Positions 1-6,143 are shown, counted from the first letter of the stretch. The stretch is DNA of 6,143 bases from Deltaproteobacteria bacterium UBA796 (GCA_002296975.1 DBIS01000309.1:1-6143), one strand, 5' to 3'. A program made the numbers and translations. The notes: generated from the sequence alone by a model not told the origin.

Positions 1-686
1 TACAAAAAGTTGGCCTGCATCCATTTGGACAAATCGTTAACGAACTGGGTGGGCGCTGGTAGCGAAGACCCAAACTCAGCGAACATTGTCTCGAAGGTCG
101 GCACCACCTTAAGCAGCAACACCGCGACCACGATGGCGGCGACGAGCACGGTCACCAAGGGGTACATCATGGCGCCCTTGATTTGGCGCTTCAGCGTGTC
201 GGCCTTCTCAAGATACACAGCCAATCGGTTGAGGATGGTGTCCAAGATTCCACCGACCTCACCAGCAGCCACCATATTTCGGTACAGCTCATCGAAGGTG
301 CCCGGAAACTTTCGCAAGGCATCTGCGAAGGTCGTCCCACTCTCAACGGTCTCCTTAATGACAGACAACTGCTCGCGAAAAGTGGGGTTTGGCGCCTGCT
401 TGGCCTGAATGTCAAGGCATTGAACCAACGGTAGACCACTATCGATCATGGTCGCAAACTGCCGGGTAAAGATGACCAAGTCTTTGTTGCTCACCTTCGG
501 CTTCATGAACGCCGGTGTCGGAATGTTGATCTCGGCGTCGAATATGCCTGCTTTTTTGGCCACTGAGGTCGGACTGATCTTCATTTGTCGCAGACGACTT
601 CGGGCAGCCTCAACGGTGTCCGCCTCAACAGTCCCCGACCGGCTTTCGCCAGAAGCGGTGCGTCCTTGGTAAGCAAATTTGGCCAT
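1..686 (-). CDS. pilC: Type IV pilus inner-membrane platform protein PilC (5' part; gene runs off the window)
   Basis: PilC is the polytopic inner-membrane core of the type IV pilus motor. It couples the cytoplasmic ATPases to insertion or removal of pilin subunits. The 228 visible residues begin MAKFAYQGRT, the usual opening of the PilC/GspF family, and continue into the first T2SSF domain (about residues 68-195). Visible marks are FTRQFATMIDSGLPL (73-87), the AGEVGGILDTIL signature (141-152), and a first membrane helix at about 174-195 followed by VPTF and LPAPTQF. Family members are about 400 residues, so roughly the second half (second T2SSF domain and remaining helices) lies outside. The ATG at 686 is supported by AGGA (696-693) six bases upstream. 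It follows pilB after 61 nt on the same strand, so co-transcription is likely. The homologous GspF of type II secretion is possible, but the PilB partner favours the pilus assignment. Confidence 0.93.
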   Translation of the reverse strand, partial: MAKFAYQGRTASGESRSGTVEADTVEAARSRLRQMKISPTSVAKKAGIFDAEINIPTPAFMKPKVSNKDLVIFTRQFATMIDSGLPLVQCLDIQAKQAPNPTFREQLSVIKETVESGTTFADALRKFPGTFDELYRNMVAAGEVGGILDTILNRLAVYLEKADTLKRQIKGAMMYPLVTVLVAAIVVAVLLLKVVPTFETMFAEFGSSLPAPTQFVNDLSKWMQANFL

Positions 687-747
687 TCAAGTTCCTAAGT
701 CAACGATAAAACTGTAGTCTGCTGCACTGCATATCCGCAAGTGCGGC

Positions 748-2457
748 CTAATCTGGGGCGGTCGCGCGCACGATCTCTTCCATAGATGTCATGCCTTCTC
801 CAAGCTTCGACAAGGCACTCATCCTCAGGGTCTTCATACCTTGACGTATCGCCTCGCGCTTCAACTCCAAGGTGGATGCACCATTCAAGACGAATTCCGA
901 AAGCTCATCGGTCATTATCATGATCTCATATACCGCAATACGCCCTTTATACCCTGTATTATTACAGGTCCTACAACCCGCCCCGCGCATGACTTGAAAG
1001 TCAGCGCAATCATCGGGAGCCACACCCAGGTCTATCAAAACCTGCTCGGGAACTTCCATGGCCTCTTTGCAGTCGGAGCACAGCTTTCGCACCAGACGTT
1101 GCGCACCGATAAGGTTGACCGATGAGGCCACCAAGAAGGGCTCTATACCCATGTTCAGCAAGCGACTCACCGAAGATGGCGCGTCGTTGGTGTGCAAGGT
1201 GGAGAGCACAAGGTGACCCGTAAGTGCAGCCTTGACCGCGATCTCCGCGGTTTCGAAATCTCGAATCTCACCAACCATGACGATGTCGGGGTCTTGACGC
1301 AGAAAGGACCGAAGCGCTGACGCGAAGTTCAGGCCGATATCATCGTGCATCTGAACCTGGTTGATACCAAAGAGGTTGTACTCGACCGGGTCTTCCGCAG
1401 TACAGATATTGGTTGAGGTCTTGTTCAACTCACTCAGGGTCGAATACAGCGTCGTGGTCTTACCAGAACCGGTTGGCCCTGTGATCAAGATCATGCCAAA
1501 CGGCTTGTTGATGGCGTCTTTAAAGCCGGCCAGCACCTTCTCTTCAAAACCGAGTTTGGTCATATCCAACTGCAGGTTGGACTGGTCGAGCAGCCGCATA
1601 ACGACCTTCTCGCCCCAAAGAACCGGCAAGATCGAGACACGAAAGTCCATCACCTTGCCACGGCCCATCTTCATCTTGATGCGACCATCCTGAGGCAAGC
1701 GACGCTCAGCAATATCGAGGTTCGACATGATCTTAAGCCGACTCGTGATGGCATCTTTCAACTTGGTGGGTGGCCTCATGACCTCATAAAGCACGCCATC
1801 GATTCGATACCGAATACGCACCTGTTTCTCATAGGGCTCGATGTGAATATCGGAAGCACCCTTTCGAATCGCGTCGAGCAAAATCAGGTTCACCAGCTTG
1901 ACCACCGGCGCGTCACCCGCTGACTTTTGAAGGTCGAGGACGTTGATGTCCTCTTCAGCGTCTTCCTCAAATTCAAACTCTTCGTCTTCCTCAACGAAGT
2001 CGATCATCACTTCGTCAAAGCTTACGGTGGAGGTGTAGTACTTCTCGACCGCCTCAGCGATCGCCTGCTCTGAGGCCACAACAACATCGACTTTTAGGCC
2101 GGTGATGAACTTGATATCGTCCACCGCGTAAATGTTCGATGGGTCGGCCATGGCCACGATGAGCGTATTGCCAGTTTTGTTGACCGGGATCACCTGATGC
2201 CGGGTCACCACCTCCTTGGGGAGGATTTTCAACACATCCTGATCGATCTCAAATTCGCTCAGGTTGATGCTGGGCACCGAATATTGCTTGGAGAGAAAGG
2301 CGATCAGCTCGTTTTCCTCAATGTATCCAAGCTTGGTCAACTCGTGCCCGAGCCGCCCCCCACTCGACCGTTGGGCCGTGACTGCATTTTTCAATTGCAG
2401 AGGGGTGATGAGATTATCTTTGACGAGCAACTCGCCAATGCGATCAGTATCCGCCAT
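748..2457 (-). CDS. pilB: Type IV pilus extension ATPase PilB with tandem MshEN (c-di-GMP-binding type) N-terminus
   Basis: PilB is the cytoplasmic hexameric ATPase that powers pilus extension through PilC. The 569 residues match the long PilB form of Myxococcota and Desulfobacterota. Residues 6-29 and 35-58 are two 24-residue MshEN repeats (R-x-G...Q and RLG...Q) with a five-residue spacer, the layout that binds c-di-GMP in MshE-type ATPases. An acidic linker (about 155-170, nearly all Glu/Asp) precedes the T2SSE core. The core starts near APVVKLVNLIL (183) and ASDIHIEPYEK (201-211). Walker A is GPTGSGKT (327-334, Lys333), Walker B is GEIRD (396-400, Glu397), and the His box is TGHLVLSTLHTN (413-424). 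Cys460/463 and Cys495/498 form the usual zinc site. Arginines such as R217 in the RIRYRIDG stretch are intact, so the protein looks active. The ATG at 2457 has a strong GGAG (2470-2467) nine bases upstream. pilC follows; pilT does not lie between them. Confidence 0.97.
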   Translation of the reverse strand: MADTDRIGELLVKDNLITPLQLKNAVTAQRSSGGRLGHELTKLGYIEENELIAFLSKQYSVPSINLSEFEIDQDVLKILPKEVVTRHQVIPVNKTGNTLIVAMADPSNIYAVDDIKFITGLKVDVVVASEQAIAEAVEKYYTSTVSFDEVMIDFVEEDEEFEFEEDAEEDINVLDLQKSAGDAPVVKLVNLILLDAIRKGASDIHIEPYEKQVRIRYRIDGVLYEVMRPPTKLKDAITSRLKIMSNLDIAERRLPQDGRIKMKMGRGKVMDFRVSILPVLWGEKVVMRLLDQSNLQLDMTKLGFEEKVLAGFKDAINKPFGMILITGPTGSGKTTTLYSTLSELNKTSTNICTAEDPVEYNLFGINQVQMHDDIGLNFASALRSFLRQDPDIVMVGEIRDFETAEIAVKAALTGHLVLSTLHTNDAPSSVSRLLNMGIEPFLVASSVNLIGAQRLVRKLCSDCKEAMEVPEQVLIDLGVAPDDCADFQVMRGAGCRTCNNTGYKGRIAVYEIMIMTDELSEFVLNGASTLELKREAIRQGMKTLRMSALSKLGEGMTSMEEIVRATAPD

Positions 2458-2574
2458 TGGAGCCTTCTCCTTTGAGTGAAGCGACCCGATGGTACCTCAG
2501 AGACACCAACAAAGGCTCAGCTTTGAGGCGAACATGCATGAATTTAGGTCGCAGTATCGGCCAAGCTGCTAATA

Positions 2575-2661
2575 TTAAAGCGTTTTACAGGGGCCGGAGG
2601 ACTTGGCGTTGACTGCCTTCATGCCCTCGGATGAACCTCCACCCATGGGCAAAAGGCGCAT
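2575..2661 (-). CDS. Possible small ORF (28 codons) between the PrpD-like gene and pilB; poorly supported
   Basis: An ATG at 2661 opens a 28-residue frame reading MRLLPMGGGSSEGMKAV and ending in a Cys-containing GPCKTL tail before a TAA. The same frame stays open upstream to a GTG at 2784, giving 69 residues with six cysteines, but that version overlaps the end of the PrpD-like gene by 35 nt. There is no good ribosome binding site for either start; GAGA sits too close to the ATG at 2661. The codons look reasonable rather than random, and a second ATG at 2646 is in frame. I do not recognise the product. A chance ORF or a leader region of pilB is just as likely. Confidence 0.15.
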   Translation of the reverse strand: MRLLPMGGGSSEGMKAVNAKSSGPCKTL

Positions 2662-2699
2662 GTCTCGATAGTGCTGCCTAAAGTCGCATGCTCCGGGTT

Positions 2700-2742
2700 C
2701 CTGGGTCGACCAGGTGGGGGAAACGATTGTCGCGCAATCGCT
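2700..2742 (-). terminator. Two short hairpins after the PrpD-like stop codon; weak intrinsic terminator candidate
   Basis: Seven bases after the TGA at 2752-2750, the transcript can fold CGATTG/CAATCG (2740-2735 with 2729-2724) around a five-base loop. A G-U and an A-U pair extend the stem to eight, and the outermost bases are part of a TTT run. A second perfect inverted repeat follows, CCTGG/CCAGG at 2714-2700 with a five-base loop. The U-tract is only three long and then becomes a C-run, so termination would be weak. The first hairpin may instead protect the 3' end of the upstream mRNA or attenuate read-through into pilB. Confidence 0.35.
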
Positions 2743-2749
2743 GCCAAAA

Positions 2750-4300
2750 TCAGGACAGCAAGCCCTCGATAAGCTGCACACCACTCAGCGTTGATGAAGA
2801 TTCCCAAACCCAGCTTGCGGCCGCCAACCGGTCAGGATTTCCCTTGCCGAAGCCCTCGAGAACGGTGTCGACCAAGGCGTTCCATGAAGTACCTGGGCTA
2901 CCGACTGGAGTGGCAATGTTTTCTGGCCAATTGCCTCCGCGTATGGTGTAAACCGATACTTTTGCCCCCATTCGATACTGCCACTCGCCCAGCCGGGCAT
3001 CGCCTAAATTTCTGGATGCATGCTTGAGTTGTCCGAGCCATTTGTCTGGCCGGTGTTTCACCAGACTGCGAACCCCACCAAAATCCCAATGGACCAAGCC
3101 TGAGTCCAGGCGACTGTGAAGCGCGCGCCACTCGCTCTCGTTGATACCCCCAATCAAAGGTGCTGCCGTATTCACCATATTTGCCATCGCGTCTAAACTC
3201 AAGTCCAAGGAATGCTCCACGACGACCCGGCTTGCTACCGCCCCATAGCAGTCACGACGCTCTGGCCAGCCGGTGCTCGCAAGGGTGGTCTCATCAAATT
3301 CATGGTCGACTACGAGCGCGCCAACAGCATGTCGAATCGCATGCCCAAGCCCCAAAGAAGACCGCAAACCGTAGCGGGCCATCCAACGATCTTGCACGAT
3401 GGCGGGCGCAGGAACCGCCACTTTGATCCGCTGAACCTGGTCTGGACGAAGCCGCTTGTCCGCAGCCTTAATGTGGCGCTTTAAAACCTCGCTCACCCCA
3501 TCGAGGACGCTGTGCCAAACGGGCGGGCCCGGCCACCGCGGAATGGACAATGTTTCGGTCAACCACCCCTGGCCCAACCCTGAAAAAGCGTGATGGAGCG
3601 GGAGCGAGCTAGAAGCCTCAAGCAGACCACCGGGAGCCTCCAAAATGTCGAGGCATCCCCGCACGCCGCGTCCTGCAGCCTTGGAGGCCTCGAGGCCGGA
3701 CATCACCGCATTGGCCACGGCCATACACCGCCCTTCTCCGGCCAAAACTGCCCGCGGTATTGGACCGGAGCTCGCCAGCGACAATGCGATAGCGTGAGCG
3801 AGCTTGTCCTCGCTTAAGCCCATCAATCGACCAGAGGCAGTGGCTGCTGCAGCCGCGTAAACCCAAGCTGCGCCAGCACCGTTGTGGGTACCCAGCATCA
3901 AGGCAGCACCGATTCGTGCCCCCACCTCATTGGCCACAACAGTCGCAACCCACAAATCCTCGGCGGTGGTGCCTTTGGCATGAGCCCATGCGCCGGTCAC
4001 CGCCCCCACACCTGGCGAACCGCCAAGCATATGGTCTAAACGGTCGGTCCAAGCTGCCCGTGCGGCATGGATTCCAGCTGCAGCCACGGCACTGGTCGCC
4101 CCACCACCGACAAGCATCGCGGGCCCACGGCGAGGAGCCAAGCTCTGCAGCCCCACCCACGGCCCATCACTGGGAACACGCCGAACAAGGGTCGCCATAT
4201 GTAAATGCTGAAGCCTTGCTCGGTCCAACACCACTTTGGGCACATCGGCTGCTGACACGCTGGCCGCCCATTTCGATAAATCTTGTACAACTGAGGCCAT
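2750..4300 (-). CDS. MmgE/PrpD-family protein with diverged active-site residues
   Basis: This 516-residue protein has the MmgE/PrpD fold signature. The family includes 2-methylcitrate dehydratase and cis-aconitate decarboxylase, cytosolic enzymes acting on small tricarboxylic or dicarboxylic acids. The all-helical half shows the typical run TDRLDHMLGGSPGVGAV (85-101), an ANEVGARIG helix (123-131), the Ala-rich AAAAATASGRLMGL (149-162), and a Gly/Ala helix ending AAGRGVRG (208-215). The second domain is marked by GPPVWHSVLDG (258-268) and RPDQVQRIKVAV (285-296). By-eye alignment puts His263 and Asp89 at expected active-site positions. Arg191 sits where the family has a Lys, and Ser95 where it usually has a His. 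The C-terminal part is poorly conserved and the chain is somewhat longer than the usual 450-500. The ATG at 4300 overlaps the upstream TAA (TAATG), with only a faint GTGAG nearby. Substrate and activity cannot be assigned; a non-catalytic or altered-specificity member is possible. Confidence 0.75.
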   Translation of the reverse strand: MASVVQDLSKWAASVSAADVPKVVLDRARLQHLHMATLVRRVPSDGPWVGLQSLAPRRGPAMLVGGGATSAVAAAGIHAARAAWTDRLDHMLGGSPGVGAVTGAWAHAKGTTAEDLWVATVVANEVGARIGAALMLGTHNGAGAAWVYAAAAATASGRLMGLSEDKLAHAIALSLASSGPIPRAVLAGEGRCMAVANAVMSGLEASKAAGRGVRGCLDILEAPGGLLEASSSLPLHHAFSGLGQGWLTETLSIPRWPGPPVWHSVLDGVSEVLKRHIKAADKRLRPDQVQRIKVAVPAPAIVQDRWMARYGLRSSLGLGHAIRHAVGALVVDHEFDETTLASTGWPERRDCYGAVASRVVVEHSLDLSLDAMANMVNTAAPLIGGINESEWRALHSRLDSGLVHWDFGGVRSLVKHRPDKWLGQLKHASRNLGDARLGEWQYRMGAKVSVYTIRGGNWPENIATPVGSPGTSWNALVDTVLEGFGKGNPDRLAAASWVWESSSTLSGVQLIEGLLS

Positions 4301-4302
4301 TA
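4298..4302 (-). promoter_or_regulatory. TAATG stop/start overlap between the outer-membrane protein and PrpD-like genes
   Basis: The TAA of the barrel gene (4302-4300) shares its last base with the ATG of the PrpD-like gene (4300-4298). With no strong ribosome binding site upstream, the second gene is probably translated by termination-reinitiation. This ties its output to the barrel gene and supports a single mRNA. Confidence 0.7.
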
Positions 4303-5769
4303 AAAACTCACGGAAAATTGCAAACCCAAAGACGACAACGAGCCACCGATTGGTATCGCCTTCCCACCGAGGGGTGTTCCTGCGATGGTACCCTCCCCGG
4401 CCCTGGGCTTCAACTCACCCTTGGCCAATTGATGACGCGAATAAAAGACATCCAACCCGACAGGCCCCGGAACCAACTTAAAAGGGTCTTGGTGGACAAC
4501 GCCGACCCCTGCGGTGAAAAGCATTCGATCGGAATCTAAAAATGATGTACCAATGCCCTGCGCGCTCAAAGGGCTTGGAATGTATCCAAAACCGGCTCGA
4601 ATCACGGGATGAATCGTGCCCGCCTCACTGCGGGTGTCGATGCCAGGCAAAAAGAGCTCAACGCCGGTGTTGAGTGACACGGTGTCCACAAATTTGGCGT
4701 TATAACTGTTGCCATCCTGTATCAGGCCTGGGTCGAGCTGAACCAACTGAGTGCGCACATCCGAACTGACCAAGTGGGCCACGTTTACCCGCATTTCAGA
4801 CCACCGCGTATGGTGTAAATCAACATAAACGCGCGGCGTGTTGTCGTGCTGATAAGCCAAGCCAACCGTGTAACGCTCAGGAACATAATGGTCGTAAATG
4901 CTCAACTCAATCGGCATCACCAAGGCCACACCCATCGGCTCGAGACTCCCCATCTCACCGAGTTCGCCGTTGACTTGCAGATCGATGTCCGCGGTGACCG
5001 GAAAACCACTGGACCCCCGCCAAACCAGCCCAATAGACAGCCCATCCAACGCAGGCACCATGACACCCGCATCCCAAACAAAGCCAACGGAGGGAACAAA
5101 GCGCGGGATGAGGTCAAGGGTCATTTCATGGACATCGACCTGGGCATCCTCCACCAAATCACCCAGACCTTCGTCTCCCTCACTCGCCCCAGAGACCGTG
5201 AGGTCCATGGTGGCGCCAATCTGGTAGCGGGCCTTCGCCACAACCGCCGTGCCGACACCAAAGCTGAGGCCTTTATACAGCTCCGCCCCCAAGCCAAGCC
5301 CAAGTTCGAATCGCTGCGTTCGATTGCCGTACATGACCCACGATGGCAAAGATGGCTCGGTGGTGCGAAGCCGTAGAAAGCGCTCAGTCGGCAAAAATGC
5401 GTTGAGCGCGACGCCAACTTTTGAACCCACATGGCGTGCAATCGAGATCACAAGCCCATCTGAACGGGGAGACTCCGCAGGCACTTCAAGGCCGACGTCC
5501 TGCGAATCGATACGCCCATCGCGGTTGGTATCCCAATGCACTGGCGGCGCTTTTGGAAAAGACGTCCGATTCATCGAGTAGCCAACAGTGGCCTCTGCCC
5601 AAGACAACTTTTGCAGCAGTGCTGGATTGCGAAACACCGTCATGCCGCCGTCAGCGACCGCCACACCGCCTTGCCCGCGGCCCACTGAGCGAGCACCGAA
5701 GCCGAACACATCCACCGAAGATGCCGAGGCGCTGAAACTCACCATCAGCACCGCCAAGCCAACACTCAC
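4300..5769 (-). CDS. OmpP1/FadL-type outer-membrane beta-barrel transporter with an EF-hand-like loop
   Basis: FadL-type barrels move hydrophobic substrates such as long-chain fatty acids or aromatic compounds across the outer membrane. This 489-residue protein has a short signal peptide (about 1-16, cleavage after SASA). A FadL-like N-terminal plug follows: FGFGARSVGRGQGG (22-35), VAVADGG, then the hallmark NPALL (48-52). Alternating amphipathic strands continue to the end, which is QFSVSF with the terminal Phe expected of BAM substrates. Length fits the family (about 400-500). An extracellular or hatch segment holds DTNRDGRIDSQD (80-91), a full EF-hand-type calcium loop, and an acidic loop lies at 197-215. 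The GTG at 5769 forms a GTGA overlap with the upstream gene. It is the only start in frame, although the signal peptide then lacks the usual basic residues. Substrate is unknown. Confidence is high for an outer-membrane barrel and moderate for the FadL family. Confidence 0.75.
   Translation of the reverse strand: MSVGLAVLMVSFSASASSVDVFGFGARSVGRGQGGVAVADGGMTVFRNPALLQKLSWAEATVGYSMNRTSFPKAPPVHWDTNRDGRIDSQDVGLEVPAESPRSDGLVISIARHVGSKVGVALNAFLPTERFLRLRTTEPSLPSWVMYGNRTQRFELGLGLGAELYKGLSFGVGTAVVAKARYQIGATMDLTVSGASEGDEGLGDLVEDAQVDVHEMTLDLIPRFVPSVGFVWDAGVMVPALDGLSIGLVWRGSSGFPVTADIDLQVNGELGEMGSLEPMGVALVMPIELSIYDHYVPERYTVGLAYQHDNTPRVYVDLHHTRWSEMRVNVAHLVSSDVRTQLVQLDPGLIQDGNSYNAKFVDTVSLNTGVELFLPGIDTRSEAGTIHPVIRAGFGYIPSPLSAQGIGTSFLDSDRMLFTAGVGVVHQDPFKLVPGPVGLDVFYSRHQLAKGELKPRAGEGTIAGTPLGGKAIPIGGSLSSLGLQFSVSF
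5766..5769 (-). promoter_or_regulatory. GTGA stop/start overlap between the subtilase-like and outer-membrane protein genes
   Basis: The barrel gene's GTG (5769-5767) overlaps the TGA of the upstream gene (5768-5766) in the common 4-nt arrangement. No ribosome binding site is visible at normal spacing, so coupled translation is likely. The overlap also fixes the choice of GTG, because the in-frame codons up to the preceding stop (5814-5812) contain no ATG, GTG or TTG. Confidence 0.7.
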
Positions 5770-6143
5770 TGACCGTAGCCAAGCTCTGGGACCGGCACGA
5801 GCGCCTTTGCCTTAAACGCCGCGATGAGCGCTTGACTGGTCGCCTTTGGCATGGCCTCACTGATACACGCCAAGATTCCCGAGGCGTAGGCAGTTGCGAG
5901 TTCTGAGCCAACAAAAACACCCTCATCTGAGCCATCACGCTCATGGCCATCCAGTAAAAACTTGCCCGATAGATGCCCCCACTGGCTTTGGGAAAAATGA
6001 TCAGGATCGTAAAAAAAGACCCGCCCTGGCCCACAGTGAGCGTGACTCGCCACACCCACAGTTTCAGGTAAATCGGCTGGATAGGCCCGTTCGCCACGGG
6101 GATGAGCCGCAGCCAAAACGATGGCACCCGCCTCTGCAGCCAG
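5766..6143 (-). CDS. Subtilisin-like (S8 family) protein, C-terminal 125 residues; active-site motifs degenerate
   Basis: The frame is open to the window edge, so only the C-terminal part of the gene is present. The visible order matches the second half of an S8 peptidase domain. AGAIVLAAAHPRG (5-17) stands where subtilases have the VVAAAGN strand carrying the oxyanion-hole Asn. YPADLPETVGVASH (21-34) corresponds to the YPA...VIAVGA segment. GSELATAYASGIL (79-91) corresponds to GTSMATPHVAG, which carries the catalytic Ser. In the simplest alignment the Asn is replaced by Ala or His and the Ser by Glu81. Shifting by one residue would instead put Ser80 at the nucleophile position. The Asp and His of the triad lie outside the window. 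An inactive or repurposed subtilase fold is therefore suspected but not shown. The protein ends soon after the domain with a Pro-rich tail. It overlaps the barrel gene by 4 nt and is probably the upstream member of the same operon. Confidence 0.65.
   Translation of the reverse strand: MAAEAGAIVLAAAHPRGERAYPADLPETVGVASHAHCGPGRVFFYDPDHFSQSQWGHLSGKFLLDGHERDGSDEGVFVGSELATAYASGILACISEAMPKATSQALIAAFKAKALVPVPELGYGQ

Noticed and set aside
735..746. Hairpin CCGC-AAGT-GCGG just after the pilB stop codon
   Set aside because: The stem is only four to five pairs with no U-run, and pilC follows 61 nt downstream on the same strand, so a terminator is unlikely.
2558..2580. Sigma-70 -10-like TAATAT upstream of pilB
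   Set aside because: The -10 match is partial and there is no -35 hexamer at suitable spacing.
2575..2700. Possible c-di-GMP (GEMM) riboswitch upstream of pilB
   Set aside because: A stretch resembling ACGC-AAG-CUCCGGCC is present, but the conserved GGCAAACC segment, the GAAA tetraloop and the 3' half of the aptamer are missing; the resemblance looks accidental.
2730..2748. Sigma-54-like promoter (TTGGCA ... GC) after the PrpD-like stop
   Set aside because: The GG and GC dinucleotides are correctly spaced, but the TT before the GC is absent and the site overlaps the hairpin; it is about 270 nt from pilB. Too weak to call.
3916..4539. 207-codon open frame on the plus strand
   Set aside because: It lies antisense across the PrpD-like gene and the end of the barrel gene, is rich in Pro, His, Arg and Gln as expected for a shadow frame, and shows no recognisable motif.
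4846..5376. 176-codon open frame on the plus strand
   Set aside because: It is fully antisense to the barrel gene, whose signal peptide, NPALL motif and terminal Phe make it the real coding frame.
5651..6127. 158-codon minus-strand frame overlapping the window's right end
   Set aside because: It runs out of frame through the subtilase-like and barrel genes, is Arg- and Ser-rich without motifs, and conflicts with the coherent S8-like translation.

Overview
All recognisable genes in this window lie on the minus strand, so transcription runs from high to low coordinates. The type IV pilus ATPase closely resembles the long PilB proteins of Myxococcota and related former deltaproteobacteria. It has a tandem MshEN N-terminus, an acidic linker and a four-cysteine zinc motif. 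The moderately GC-rich composition also fits that group, but the window does not allow placement to genus.

Region A (6143 down to 2750) is a tightly packed gene string. It begins with the C-terminal 125 residues of a subtilisin-like (S8) protein whose active-site motifs look degenerate. A GTGA overlap leads into a 489-residue outer-membrane beta-barrel of the OmpP1/FadL type. A TAATG overlap leads into a 516-residue MmgE/PrpD-family protein. The 4-nt and 1-nt overlaps, with no clear ribosome binding site at either junction, point to one mRNA with translational coupling. A plausible but unproven reading is uptake of a hydrophobic or organic-acid substrate through the barrel, with the PrpD-like protein acting on it or on a related metabolite. 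The role of the subtilase-like protein is unknown.

Region B (2458-2749, 292 nt) separates the two gene groups. It holds two short hairpins just after the PrpD-like stop codon, of which the first is a weak terminator candidate. It also holds a poorly supported small ORF, and no convincing promoter.

Region C (2457 down to 1) encodes type IV pilus machinery: complete pilB (extension ATPase), a 61-nt gap, then the first 228 codons of pilC (inner-membrane platform). PilB's N-terminus carries two 24-residue MshEN motifs separated by a five-residue spacer, so c-di-GMP control of pilus extension is a concrete prediction. pilT is not between the two genes.

Nothing here is a clearly new defence or mobile system. 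The points most worth a second look are the altered active sites of the subtilase-like and PrpD-like proteins, the EF-hand-like loop in the FadL-type barrel, and the unusual three-gene combination.
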